Assembly (NCBI GenBank): GCA_016720805.1
Contig: JADKJZ010000001.1
Span: 558,001 to 622,000 of the forward strand
From: Gemmatimonadota bacterium
GTDB lineage: Bacteria; Gemmatimonadota; Gemmatimonadetes; Gemmatimonadales; GWC2-71-9
DNA length: 64,000 nt
Direction: 5' to 3'
The notes under the pieces were generated by a model. That model searched no databases, was not told where the DNA came from, and worked only from the letters and a program-made list of their open reading frames with translations. A program made the position numbers and the translations under genes. Numbering within the stretch: position 1 is the stretch's first letter; every line of letters starts with the position of its first letter. Shown piece after piece: positions 45,817 to 54,413 of this stretch.

Positions 45817-46661
45817 TCAGCGTTCTCCTGACGCCGCTCAGCGCGGCGGGGACGTAGGGTCGGGGTGACCAGCGTGATCGGGGGCTGCTCGTCGTGCTCC
45901 TCATCGTCGCGCGCGGTGATCAGCAGCACGACATGGCGAATGAGACCGTAGAGCAGATACGTCAGGCCCAGCGTGAAGAGGAAGTACTGGGGCACAAGGA
46001 GCGAGCCCGCGAGCACCACCAGGTACCAGAGCAGGCCGAGGACCTGCGCCGGGGTGCGAACGCCGGCCGCCGGCCAGCGCGGATACTGGACATTGCTCAC
46101 CATCAGCAGGGCCAGCGCCACCACCAGGAACACCAGCCCCTGGTGCTGGAAGTTCAGGTAGGCGAGCGAGCCGCGATACCAATCGGTCTGCGAGAAGGCG
46201 AAGTAGGTGGCCAGCGTCATCCCGGCCGACGGCGACGGCAGGCCGGTGAACCAGTGCGACGGCTTGCCGCCCTGGCCGGCCAGGACGTTGAAGCGCGCCA
46301 ATCGGAGCGCCGCACAGGCGACGTAGAAGAAGCAGATCACCCAGGCGAGGCGGCCGGCGGTCGAGAATTCGAGAAAGTACATCAGGAGCGCTGGCGCGAC
46401 ACCGAACGAGATCACGTCGACGAGCGAGTCGAGCTCGGCGCCGAATCGCGAGCCGCTGTTCGAGGCGCGGGCGATGCGGCCGTCGAGCATGTCGAGCACG
46501 CCGGCGAAGACGATGAACCACCCCGCCCACAGGAAGTTGCCGTTGTGGGCGGAGACGATCGACCAGAAGCCGAAGAAGAGATTGCCGAGGGTGAAGGCGT
46601 TCGGCATCACGACGACGACGCGGCGCATGCCGCTCCGCGGGGGGGGCGAGGTCAGGTCCAT
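45813..46661 (-). CDS. pssA: CDP-diacylglycerol-serine O-phosphatidyltransferase
   Basis: Integral membrane CDP-alcohol phosphatidyltransferase of 282 residues making phosphatidylserine. The family motif DG-x2-AR-x8-G-x3-D-x3-D is complete around LDGRIARASNSGSRFGAELD and the following VDVISFG. Six or more hydrophobic segments follow, and the cytoplasmic tail is charged. The serine specificity is inferred from the adjacent psd gene, whose product would use the phosphatidylserine. It overlaps psd by 10 bases and purS by 4, so it is embedded in the purine operon. Confidence 0.93.
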   Translation of the reverse strand: MDLTSPPPRSGMRRVVVVMPNAFTLGNLFFGFWSIVSAHNGNFLWAGWFIVFAGVLDMLDGRIARASNSGSRFGAELDSLVDVISFGVAPALLMYFLEFSTAGRLAWVICFFYVACAALRLARFNVLAGQGGKPSHWFTGLPSPSAGMTLATYFAFSQTDWYRGSLAYLNFQHQGLVFLVVALALLMVSNVQYPRWPAAGVRTPAQVLGLLWYLVVLAGSLLVPQYFLFTLGLTYLLYGLIRHVVLLITARDDEEHDEQPPITLVTPTLRPRRAERRQENAE

Positions 46662-47278
46662 TCGGCAATCGCCGTGACGCCAGCCTGCGTCACGTCTCCT
46701 TCCTTGACGAGGATGCGGACGCCCGGCGGGAAGAAGACATCCACGCGCGAGCCGAATCGGATGAGGCCGAGGCGTTCGCCCTGCACCACCGATCGACCCT
46801 CGGCGTGGTCGGTGATGATCCGTCGCGCAATCAGCCCGGCGATCTGCCGCACCAACAGGGAGCCGCGCGGGGTGGTCAGTCCGATGTCGCTCTGCTCATT
46901 CTCGATCGCAGCCTTTTCGTCCGCGGCGTTGAAGAACTTGCCCGGGGTGTAGCGACGGAACGTGATGGTGCCATTGCTCGGGTATCGGTTCACGTGGACG
47001 TTGAAGACGTTCATGAAGATCGAGACGCGGGTGGCCGTCCCCCCGATCACGTGCGGCTCGTGGATCGGGATGATGCTGACCACCTTGCCATCGGCCGGCG
47101 CGATCACCACGTCATCGCCGCGACGACCGGTCCGGACCGGGTCGCGGAAGAAGGCGACGACCCAGATGGCGATCGGCAGCCAGACGAGGCCGGCCACCGG
47201 GAGGCCGAGGCCGAAGAGTGCGGCGGCGATCACCCAGGCGATCGCGATGAATGGCAGTCCTTCCGGCGCAACGCGCAT
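46652..47278 (-). CDS. psd: Phosphatidylserine decarboxylase, short form
   Basis: Decarboxylates phosphatidylserine to phosphatidylethanolamine. The 208-residue length marks the short Psd type with two N-terminal membrane segments. VVIAPADGKVVSI and IFMNVFNVHVNRYP are conserved. RFGSRVDVFFP contains the Gly-Ser where the chain self-cleaves to make the pyruvoyl cofactor. ATG 47278 overlaps the purC stop; the longer upstream frame is a purC overlap. With pssA it forms a complete two-step pathway. Confidence 0.94.
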   Translation of the reverse strand: MRVAPEGLPFIAIAWVIAAALFGLGLPVAGLVWLPIAIWVVAFFRDPVRTGRRGDDVVIAPADGKVVSIIPIHEPHVIGGTATRVSIFMNVFNVHVNRYPSNGTITFRRYTPGKFFNAADEKAAIENEQSDIGLTTPRGSLLVRQIAGLIARRIITDHAEGRSVVQGERLGLIRFGSRVDVFFPPGVRILVKEGDVTQAGVTAIAEWT

Positions 47279-48201
47279 CAGCGGTCCTCGGGCAATTCGT
47301 GGCCCGTCAGTCGGTGGTACGCCTCGCGGTAGCGCGTCGTGGTGGCGCGGATCACGTGCTCGGGCAGCGGCGGGGGTGGCGCGTCGCCATTCCAGCGGCC
47401 TGCCTCCCGTTCGCTGGCGAGATAGTCCCGCAACGGCTGCTTGTCGAAGCTCGGTGGCGTGCTCCCCGGAGTCCACGCCGTTGCTTCCCAGAAGCGTGAC
47501 GAGTCCGGCGTCAGCACTTCGTCGATGAGGATCGGGTGCCCCGTGATGTCGAGGCCGAACTCGAACTTGGTGTCGGCAATGATCAGTCCGCGTTCGGCGG
47601 CAGTGAGCCGGCCCGCGGCGTAGATCGCCAGCGAGAGATCCCGCAGCGCATCGGCCAGGTCGGCGCCCAGCGCGGCGCGCATCGTGCCGAAGGTGACATT
47701 CTCGTCGTGTCCCGACTCCGCCTTGCTGGCCGGTGAGAAGATCGGCGGCTCCAGGTGGGACGACTCGATCAGGCCGGGGCGCAACGGCTCGCCGGCAAGG
47801 GTGCCGGATTTGCGATACTCCTGCCACGCCGAGCCCGAGAGGTAACCGCGCACGACGCATTCAAACGCCACCGGCGCGGTGCGACGCACCAGCATGGCGC
47901 GGCCGGCGATCTCCGCACGGTGCGCGGCGAGTGCTGGCACCTCAACGAGAATCGCGTCGGTGTCGGCCGTGAGGAAATGCGACGGTGTGAGGTTGCCCAG
48001 CCGTTGGAACCAGAAGGCCGACAGCTGCGTGAGGACCCGGCCCTTGTCGGGGACCGGCTCGGCCATGACGACGTCGAACGCCGAGACGCGATCGCTGGCA
48101 ACCAGCAGCAGTCGCGCCTCGTCGACTTCGTAGACTTCGCGAACCTTGCCACGACGCCACAACGGGAGCGGAAGCTGGCTCTGCACCATGGGGGCGGTCA
48201 T
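47278..48201 (-). CDS. purC: Phosphoribosylaminoimidazole-succinocarboxamide synthase
   Basis: Joins aspartate to CAIR using ATP (SAICAR synthesis). The 307 residues follow the longer, yeast-like PurC pattern: WRRGKVREVYEVDEARLLLVASDRVSAFD, ECVVRGYLSGSAWQEY, DTKFEFGLD and LIDEVLTPDSSRFW. ATG 48201 overlaps the purB stop and its own stop overlaps psd. Confidence 0.96.
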   Translation of the reverse strand: MTAPMVQSQLPLPLWRRGKVREVYEVDEARLLLVASDRVSAFDVVMAEPVPDKGRVLTQLSAFWFQRLGNLTPSHFLTADTDAILVEVPALAAHRAEIAGRAMLVRRTAPVAFECVVRGYLSGSAWQEYRKSGTLAGEPLRPGLIESSHLEPPIFSPASKAESGHDENVTFGTMRAALGADLADALRDLSLAIYAAGRLTAAERGLIIADTKFEFGLDITGHPILIDEVLTPDSSRFWEATAWTPGSTPPSFDKQPLRDYLASEREAGRWNGDAPPPPLPEHVIRATTTRYREAYHRLTGHELPEDR

Positions 48202-49637
48202 ACGCGCAGTTCCGCGTGCTCCGCGGCGGCGGCGTACGGACGGGCCTCGCCGATGAGCGGATCGAGGTATTCGGTGACGAACTCGGCGACCTGTTCGCGG
48301 GAGCGCCCCGTGTAACGTGCGGGGTCCAGTTCGGCCGCGAGGCGGGTCTGGTCGATGCCGGCGAACGCCGGGTCGGCGGCGAGACGATCCATCAGGTCGT
48401 TCGGCGCGCCGCCGGCGACGGCCGCGTGGACCGTCATGGCGTGACTGCGCACCACTTCGTGGAGCGCCTGGCGATCGCCGCCCGCCTGTACGCCGAGCAT
48501 CAACCACCGTTCGGTGGCCATGAAGGGCATCTGCTCGCGGACATGGCGGGCGATCACAGCCTCTCGCACCTCGAGGCCCTGAGCGATGTTGCCGGCGAGG
48601 AGCAGGATGGCATCGACGGCGAGGAACGCTTCCGGCAACGTCAAGCGGCGATTGGCCGAGTCATCGAGTGTCCGCTCCAGCCACTGCGCCGTTGCGGTGT
48701 GTGCGCCGTTGGCCTGCAACGAGATGACGTGACGCGACAACGCCCCGATCCGTTCGGCGCGCATCGGGTTGCGCTTGTACGCCATCGCGCTCGATCCGAT
48801 CTGCTCCGATTCGAACGGCTCGAGCAGCTCGCCTTCATGCTGGAGCAGCCGGATGTCCGAGCCGAACTTCGCCGCCGACTGGGCAATGCCACTCAAGGCA
48901 TCGAGGATCTGCGCATCGGCCTTCCGCGGGTAGGTCTGGCCGGTGACGGCGAACGCACGCGGCAGGCCGAGTGCCTCGGTGATCCGCTGCTCCAGCTCGC
49001 GGACCTTGGCGTGGTCGCCATTGAAGAGCTCGAGGAAGGAGGCCTGCGTGCCGGTCGTGCCCTTGCAGCCTCGGAGCCGCAGCGTCGCGAGACGATGGAC
49101 GACAGCCTCGATGTCGAGGGCGAAGTCCTGTGCCCAGAGGGTCGCGCGCTTGCCGACCGTGGTGAGCTGGGCTGGCTGAAAGTGCGTGTACGCCAGGCAG
49201 GGCAGGGCGGCGTGGCGTTCGGCAAACGTGCGCAGGTGGCCGACCACGTCGAGCAATCGGCCGAGGATCAGCGCCAGGCCGTCGCGCATGACGAGCACAT
49301 CGGCGTTGTCGGTGACGAACGCGGACGTCGCGCCGAGGTGCAGGTGGGCGCGCGCCGCCGGGGCCTGCTCGCCCAAGGCGTGCACGTGTGCCATCACGTC
49401 GTGGCGGAAGCGCTTCTCGTACGCGGCCGCGACGGCGAGGTCGGCGTCGTCGAGATGCGCCCGCATCGCCGCAAGGGCGGCGTCGGGAATCTCCAACCCG
49501 AGGGCCTGCTCCGACTCGGCCAGCGCGAGCCACACACGGCGCCAACGGCCGATGCGATAGGGCTCGCTCCAGAGGTGGAGCATCGCCGGAGACGCGTAGC
49601 GGCCGGAAAGCGGGGACTGCCAGCGGGCGTCGGTCAT
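48198..49637 (-). CDS. purB: Adenylosuccinate lyase
   Basis: Fumarase/aspartase-superfamily lyase acting twice in purine synthesis (SAICAR to AICAR, adenylosuccinate to AMP). The 479 residues carry LHLGATSAFVTDNAD, CLAYTHFQPAQLTTVGKRA and the superfamily signature GSSAMAYKRNPMRAE. Length and sequence (GCKGTTGTQASFLELF) are closer to the eukaryote-like PurB branch than to E. coli PurB. ATG 49637 overlaps the htrA stop by one base. Confidence 0.96.
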   Translation of the reverse strand: MTDARWQSPLSGRYASPAMLHLWSEPYRIGRWRRVWLALAESEQALGLEIPDAALAAMRAHLDDADLAVAAAYEKRFRHDVMAHVHALGEQAPAARAHLHLGATSAFVTDNADVLVMRDGLALILGRLLDVVGHLRTFAERHAALPCLAYTHFQPAQLTTVGKRATLWAQDFALDIEAVVHRLATLRLRGCKGTTGTQASFLELFNGDHAKVRELEQRITEALGLPRAFAVTGQTYPRKADAQILDALSGIAQSAAKFGSDIRLLQHEGELLEPFESEQIGSSAMAYKRNPMRAERIGALSRHVISLQANGAHTATAQWLERTLDDSANRRLTLPEAFLAVDAILLLAGNIAQGLEVREAVIARHVREQMPFMATERWLMLGVQAGGDRQALHEVVRSHAMTVHAAVAGGAPNDLMDRLAADPAFAGIDQTRLAAELDPARYTGRSREQVAEFVTEYLDPLIGEARPYAAAAEHAELRV

Positions 49638-51016
49638 CAGATCCGCAGGTTCAAGGGATAGAGCGTGCCGCGACGTTCGATCACCAACTGGAACGACGTG
49701 CCGGCCCGCATGCCGTCAAGGAGCCGCGCGAGATCCTCTGCGCGGCGCACCGGCGTCCTGTTGAGGCTGACGATCACGTCACCCTCGCGCAGCCCGGTTT
49801 CGCGGGCGAGTTCGGACGGTACCTTCGTGATCGCCGCGCCACCCTCGCTGCGGATGCCCAGCTCGGCGCGCACCGCGGGGGTCACGGTCACCAGGTCGAG
49901 GCCACCAAAGCGGACGCGGGTCGCCGTGGCCGTGGGCAGGTCGGAGGAGACCAGTCGCTTCTCGGCCGTCTGCCCCGCGCTCTGCACCGTGATGGTGATC
50001 GGGTCGCCGACGTGGAGATCGAGCTTCACCGATTCCCAATCGAGCGAATTGCGCAGGACGCGACCGTTGGCCTTCACCAGGACGTCACCGTTGCGGAGAC
50101 CAGCCTTGGCCGCCGGTCCGCCCGGGGCCACGCTCGCGACCGCAACGCCACCGGTGCGCTTCCATTCGCCCATCTCGCTCGCCTGCGCCACATCCAGCCC
50201 GACCCATGCGCGACGCACGGTGCCGTTGCGGACGATCTCTTCCGCCACGCGCACCGCCCGCTCGATCGGGATGGCGAAGCCGAGCCCGACGCTGCCGCCG
50301 CTGTTCGAAAAGATCGAGGAATTGACGCCGATGACTTCGCCGAGAGCGTTGACCAGCGGGCCGCCGGAATTGCCCGGATTGATCGCGGCGTCGGTCTGGA
50401 TCATGTCGAGGTACAGGCCGTTCTGCTCACCCGTCGGCAGGATGTTGCGCCCCGTGGCACTGATCACCCCGGCCGTGACGGTCGGTTCCGCGTTGCCGAG
50501 GAGGTAGCTGTAGGGATTGCCGAGCGCGATCGACCATTCGCCGATCATCAGGTCGCTCGATCGCCCGACTTGCACGATCGGGAGTCCCTTGCGCTCGATC
50601 TTGATGACCGCGATGTCGGTGAGTGGATCCTCGCCCAGCACGCGCCCCTCGACGTCGGTCCCGTCGGCCAGCGTGACGGTCACCTGCTGGGCGTTGGCGA
50701 CGACGTGCTGGTTGGTGACGACGATGCCGTCGGCGCGCAGGATGAAGCCGGTGCCGAAGCTCTGCGGCGTGCCCGGCTGGTTGCCGGTGAAGAGATCCCA
50801 CTGCGAGGGACGCGGGGTCGGCAGCGTCACCCGTACGGACACGACAGCCGGGGCCACGCGGGCGGAGGCATCGACGATCGCCGTGCGTCGTGAGGCATCA
50901 AGCGGTGCGGCCGGGCGCGGGGCGGTCGGCGTCGATTGCTGGGCATTGGCGGTGGCCTCGCCGCGACAGGCGGCGGCCACGAGTGCGAGGAGCAGGGCTC
51001 CGATACGGCGGGTCAC
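49637..51016 (-). CDS. degP: HtrA/DegP-type periplasmic serine protease
   Basis: Trypsin-like protease with two PDZ domains for periplasmic protein quality control. GTG 51016 overlaps the truA stop (GTGA) and begins an export signal (RRIGALLLALVAAACRG; the cysteine may even be lipidated). The triad is His104 (TNQHVVA), Asp134 (LTDIAVI) and Ser217 (NPGNSGGP). PDZ domains follow at about 260-345 and 370-455. It is the second gene of the truA-purine operon, which is an unusual place for a stress protease and suggests constant expression. Confidence 0.94.
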   Translation of the reverse strand: MTRRIGALLLALVAAACRGEATANAQQSTPTAPRPAAPLDASRRTAIVDASARVAPAVVSVRVTLPTPRPSQWDLFTGNQPGTPQSFGTGFILRADGIVVTNQHVVANAQQVTVTLADGTDVEGRVLGEDPLTDIAVIKIERKGLPIVQVGRSSDLMIGEWSIALGNPYSYLLGNAEPTVTAGVISATGRNILPTGEQNGLYLDMIQTDAAINPGNSGGPLVNALGEVIGVNSSIFSNSGGSVGLGFAIPIERAVRVAEEIVRNGTVRRAWVGLDVAQASEMGEWKRTGGVAVASVAPGGPAAKAGLRNGDVLVKANGRVLRNSLDWESVKLDLHVGDPITITVQSAGQTAEKRLVSSDLPTATATRVRFGGLDLVTVTPAVRAELGIRSEGGAAITKVPSELARETGLREGDVIVSLNRTPVRRAEDLARLLDGMRAGTSFQLVIERRGTLYPLNLRI

Positions 51017-51792
51017 CACGCGGCACGCTCTCCGAGGAAGTAAGTCGCGGGGTACGTCGCGGACAGAAAACTCAAGCCAGCCGCCGGCGCCGGTGCACTG
51101 GTGTCGGCGTTGTGGGTCATCGTCAACAGTCGGGCCATGTCGCTCTCCGGTCGTCGTCCTTGGCCGATCTCCACCATGGTGCCAACCAGCATGCGCACCA
51201 TGTGGTGGAGGAAGCGGTCGGCGGCCACGGTAAAGCGGAGACGCCCGGTCTCCGGTGCCGACCACGCGGCCTCGATGATACGGCAGCGGTAGTGCGGCTT
51301 CGGTTCGCCGGTCACCATGAAGGCGAGGAATTCATGCTCGCCTTCCAGGACCGATGCGGCCCGTTGCAGCAGCGCGAGATCGACCGGACGCCCCAGCGCC
51401 CATTCGGTCCGCCCCCGGAATGGCGAGCGACTCGCAGCGTCAACGCCGACGTCATACCGATACCGGCGCGAGTCGGCGGCTCGCCGGGCATCACGGCCGG
51501 AGGCGATGGCCCGGATCTCCGACACGGCGACGTCGCGAGGCAGCACGGCGTTCAGGGCACGGAGCAACGCCTCGGCGGTCCACTGCTCGGGCATCGTTGT
51601 CGAGACCGGCATGGCCAACGCATGAACGCCGGTGTCGGTCCGCCCCGCCGCAATTGCGGTGCACGGCATCCCGGCCAGCCGACCCAATGCTTCCTCGACG
51701 ACCTGCTGCACCGTCCGTCGATCAGGCTGGCGCTGCCACCCGAAAAAGGCGGATCCGTCGAACTCCAGCGTGAGCAGCAGCGCGCGTCCCAT
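51013..51792 (-). CDS. truA: tRNA pseudouridine synthase A
   Basis: Modifies uridines 38-40 in the anticodon stem. The 259 residues include the catalytic aspartate in AGRTDTGVHALA (Asp53), FFGWQRQPDRRTVQ and FLHHMVRMLVGTMVEIG, all typical. ATG 51792 gives the normal length. It is the first gene of the long leftward operon, with a good promoter just upstream, and its stop overlaps the htrA start. Confidence 0.96.
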   Translation of the reverse strand: MGRALLLTLEFDGSAFFGWQRQPDRRTVQQVVEEALGRLAGMPCTAIAAGRTDTGVHALAMPVSTTMPEQWTAEALLRALNAVLPRDVAVSEIRAIASGRDARRAADSRRYRYDVGVDAASRSPFRGRTEWALGRPVDLALLQRAASVLEGEHEFLAFMVTGEPKPHYRCRIIEAAWSAPETGRLRFTVAADRFLHHMVRMLVGTMVEIGQGRRPESDMARLLTMTHNADTSAPAPAAGLSFLSATYPATYFLGERAAW

Positions 51793-51802
51793 TCCGGCCC
51801 GA

Positions 51803-51831
51803 AACCTAGTCCGCTCCCGGGGGTGCGGCAA
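51803..51831 (-). promoter_or_regulatory. Predicted promoter of the truA-htrA-pur operon
   Basis: On the minus strand TTGCCG (51831-51826) and TAGGTT (51808-51803) are exactly 17 bases apart, and the truA ATG follows 10 bases after the -10 box, so the leader would be only a few bases. No PurR-box palindrome or riboswitch-sized leader fits in this space. Confidence 0.6.
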
Positions 51832-51853
51832 GCGTCGTAAACCCTTGTGAATA

Positions 51854-51883
51854 TTGACAAAACGGCGGTCTGCCCGATACGCT
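51854..51883 (+). promoter_or_regulatory. Predicted trpD promoter
   Basis: A perfect TTGACA (51854-51859) and TACGCT (51878-51883) are separated by 18 bases. The ATG follows 12 bases later without a Shine-Dalgarno sequence, implying a nearly leaderless mRNA and no room for trp attenuation. It is back to back with the truA promoter. Confidence 0.6.
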
Positions 51884-51895
51884 TGGCCTGCCACG

Positions 51896-52942
51896 ATGAC
51901 CACTCCCGCTTCCGTTCCGGCCCCGGCTGTTCGCCATGCCCTCGGCCTCCTTGCTGCCGGCCATGGCCTGAGTGAGGAGGAGGCCGCGCGTGCCTTCGGC
52001 GAGATCATGGCGGGGGCCGCCGGGCCGGCTTCGCTCGGCGCCCTCCTGCTGGCCCTGCGGACCAGGGGGGAAAGCGCCGAGGAGATCGCCGGTGCGGTCC
52101 GGGCACTGCGCGATGCCATGCGCCGTGTCGACCACCCGACACCGGAATCCCTGGTCGACACCTGCGGCACGGGGGGCGGGAAAGTCACCACGCTCAACCT
52201 CTCGACGGCGGCGGCATTCGTGGCGGCCGGGGCGGGGGTTCCGGTCGCGAAGCATGGCAACCGCTCCTTCACCTCGAAGTCCGGTTCGGCCGATGTTCTC
52301 GAGGCATTGGGAGTCGGCATCGAATTGACGCCGGAGCGCGCGGCGGAAGTCCTCGCGACCACCGGCATCGTCTTCCTGTACGCCCCGAGTTACCACCCCG
52401 CGATGCGCCACGTCGCGCCGGTGCGTCGGGAGCTTGGCGTCCCGACCGTGATGAACCTGGTCGGCCCCCTCGCCAACCCGGCCCTCGCCGGTCGCCAAGT
52501 CGTGGGTGTTGCCGATATCGACCGCGCGCCGAGGATGGCCGGGGCATTGGCGCGGCTCGGGTCGGTCCACGCGTTGGTCGTGCACGCGGAGATCGGCATG
52601 GATGAGATCGCGCCGATGGGGGAGACCGCCGTCTGGGAAGTGCGGCACGGTGGCGTGCGGGAATGGCGCCTCGATCCGGCACGCTTCGGCCTCGCGGCGC
52701 CGTCGCTGGATGGGCTTGGTGGTGGATCGCCAGCGGACAATGCGGGGGTGATCCAGCGGCTGCTGGACGGAGAAGCGATGCCCGCCGCGGTGGCGTCGGC
52801 GGTGCTGCTCAACGCCGCGGCGGCGATCTACGTCAGCGGGGTGGTGGACACGATGGAAGCCGCGGTGGATGCAGCGCGCACGTCATTGCGTGAACGCCGC
52901 GGTGCGGAGCGGCTGGCGGCCCTGCACGCCGCCACGCGCTAG
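51896..52942 (+). CDS. trpD: Anthranilate phosphoribosyltransferase
   Basis: Transfers phosphoribose from PRPP to anthranilate, the second step of tryptophan synthesis. The 348 residues have the PRPP and substrate motifs VDTCGTGGGKVTTLNLSTA, AKHGNRSFTSKSGSADVLEALG and VMNLVGPLANPA. ATG 51896 is chosen over an upstream ATG at 51854 that overlaps the -35 box. It is separated from the other trp genes by lexA on the opposite strand, and its TAG overlaps the lexA stop. trpE and trpG are not in the window. Confidence 0.97.
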   Translation: MTTPASVPAPAVRHALGLLAAGHGLSEEEAARAFGEIMAGAAGPASLGALLLALRTRGESAEEIAGAVRALRDAMRRVDHPTPESLVDTCGTGGGKVTTLNLSTAAAFVAAGAGVPVAKHGNRSFTSKSGSADVLEALGVGIELTPERAAEVLATTGIVFLYAPSYHPAMRHVAPVRRELGVPTVMNLVGPLANPALAGRQVVGVADIDRAPRMAGALARLGSVHALVVHAEIGMDEIAPMGETAVWEVRHGGVREWRLDPARFGLAAPSLDGLGGGSPADNAGVIQRLLDGEAMPAAVASAVLLNAAAAIYVSGVVDTMEAAVDAARTSLRERRGAERLAALHAATR

Positions 52943-53556
52943 AACTTCCGGATCACGCCGACGACGATCCCCTGGATCAGGACGTCGTCTTCCTGGTACC
53001 GGAGCGGGCGCATCGCAGTGTTCGCAGGCTGCAGTCGGATCCAACCGCCCGGTTCGCGGTAGAAGCGCTTGACGGTGGCCTCGTTGCCATTCACGAGGGC
53101 GATCACCATCTCGCCGTTGTCGGCGGAATCCCGGCCATTGACGACGACCAGGTCGCCATCGCAGATCTGTTCGTCAATCATCGATTCGCCGCGAACACGC
53201 AGGGCATAGTTCGGGCCGCGGCGGGGGAGCATGACATCGGGGACCTGGACGACCTCCCCGCTCATCATCGACTCGATCGGGTACCCGGCGGCGACGGAAC
53301 CGAGCAACGGGATGTCGGTGGCGCCGCTGCTGCCTCGCGGCGGCAGCACTTCGATCGCCCGACTCTCGTTGTAGTTGCGGCGGATGTAGCCTTTTCGCTG
53401 CAGCGTGGTCAGGTGCTCGTGGACAGTCGCCAGCGACTGGTAGTTGAACTTCTCGGCGATCTCCTCGAACGACGGCGCATATCCCTGTTGGGTGATGGCC
53501 TCGGAGAGGAAATCGAGCATCTTGCGTTGCTTCGGCGTCAGCGGTGAGAGCGTCAT
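52939..53556 (-). CDS. lexA: LexA repressor
   Basis: SOS-response repressor that self-cleaves when RecA filaments form. The 205-residue protein has a winged-helix N-terminus (TPKQRKMLDFLSEAI, APSFEEIAEKF, VHEHLTTLQRKGYI) and the peptidase domain with cleavage site Ala90-Gly91 (SVAAGYPI), Ser125 (RGESMID) and Lys163 (ATVKRF). ATG 53556 is used because GAGG lies 5 bases upstream. ATG 53577 has no ribosome site, and ATG 53598 lies in the predicted promoter. I see no clear LexA operator palindrome, so autoregulation is not shown. Confidence 0.95.
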   Translation of the reverse strand: MTLSPLTPKQRKMLDFLSEAITQQGYAPSFEEIAEKFNYQSLATVHEHLTTLQRKGYIRRNYNESRAIEVLPPRGSSGATDIPLLGSVAAGYPIESMMSGEVVQVPDVMLPRRGPNYALRVRGESMIDEQICDGDLVVVNGRDSADNGEMVIALVNGNEATVKRFYREPGGWIRLQPANTAMRPLRYQEDDVLIQGIVVGVIRKF

Positions 53557-53597
53557 CGGGGCCTCGGAGCTGTCCATGGCGAAGAGAAACCGAACCA

Positions 53598-53626
53598 ACC
53601 ATACCCGAAGGGACCCCGAACGGCAA
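53598..53626 (-). promoter_or_regulatory. Predicted lexA promoter
   Basis: On the minus strand TTGCCG (53626-53621) and TATGGT (53603-53598) are exactly 17 bases apart. Downstream of the -10 box the GGTTGGTTCGGTTT stretch repeats GGTT and could be part of an operator, but no established LexA box is matched. The -35 ends 2 bases before the trpC ATG on the other strand. Confidence 0.55.
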
Positions 53627-53627
53627 G

Positions 53628-54413
53628 ATGCCAGTCCTCGATTCCATCATCGCCAGCACCCGTGCGACCCTCCCGGCCCTCCAGGCGCGCCAGGCGGAGC
53701 TTGAGCACGCGGCAGCCTTCGCCCCGCCGCCCCCCTCCTTCGTCCACAGCCTGCGCCGACCGACCGTCGCCCTGATCGCCGAGGTGAAGCGCCGTTCGCC
53801 GTCGGCCGGGGCGATCAACGCCGCGCTCGACCCGGCCACGCTCGCCCAGGCGTACGCGGCGGGTGGGGCGGCGGCCATTTCGGTCTTGACCGACGGCCCG
53901 TTCTTTGGCGGGTCGCTGGCCGACCTCGAGGCGGTCACCCGGGCGGTCGTGGTCCCGGCCCTGCGGAAGGACTTCATCCTGGATCGGTGCCAATTGCTCG
54001 AAGCCCGCGCTTCCGGGGCGTCTGCTGTGCTCCTGATCGTGCGTGTCCTGGACGATGCCACCCTCCGATCCCTTCACCGTGCGGCCGATGATCTGGGGCT
54101 CGGTGTGCTGGTGGAGACGCACACCGCGGTAGAGATCCGGCGAGCGATTGATGCCGGGGCGGCGGTCATCGGCGTGAACGCCCGCGACCTCGATGATTTC
54201 TCCATCGATCGCGAGGCGGCGTGGCGGTTGCTCATGGAGGTCCCGGCCACGCTGCTCGCCGTGGCTGAAAGTGGCATGGCCTCGCCGGACGACGTCGCGA
54301 CGGCGGCCGCCGCCGGCGCCGACGCGGTGCTGATCGGGGGCGCACTGGCCGCGCACGGCACACCGGAAGCGGCGGCACGCAGCATGGCGGGGATCGCACG
54401 CTGTGGCCGTTGA
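53628..54413 (+). CDS. trpC: Indole-3-glycerol phosphate synthase
   Basis: TIM-barrel enzyme closing the indole ring. The 261 residues have the catalytic lysine in LIAEVKRRSPSAGAI, LRKDFILDRCQLLEA, VGVNARDLDDF-type segment (IGVNARDLDDFSI) and ESGMASPDDV. ATG 53628 is the first plausible start and lies 2 bases from the divergent lexA -35 box, leaving no room for a separate conventional promoter with leader. It begins the run trpC-trpF-trpB-HEAT-HD-GYP-trpA and further. Confidence 0.96.
   Translation: MPVLDSIIASTRATLPALQARQAELEHAAAFAPPPPSFVHSLRRPTVALIAEVKRRSPSAGAINAALDPATLAQAYAAGGAAAISVLTDGPFFGGSLADLEAVTRAVVVPALRKDFILDRCQLLEARASGASAVLLIVRVLDDATLRSLHRAADDLGLGVLVETHTAVEIRRAIDAGAAVIGVNARDLDDFSIDREAAWRLLMEVPATLLAVAESGMASPDDVATAAAAGADAVLIGGALAAHGTPEAAARSMAGIARCGR

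Noticed and set aside
53557..53627. LexA operator upstream of lexA
   Set aside because: GAAC and GGTT elements occur but do not form the known palindromic or direct-repeat LexA boxes with correct spacing; only a promoter is supported.
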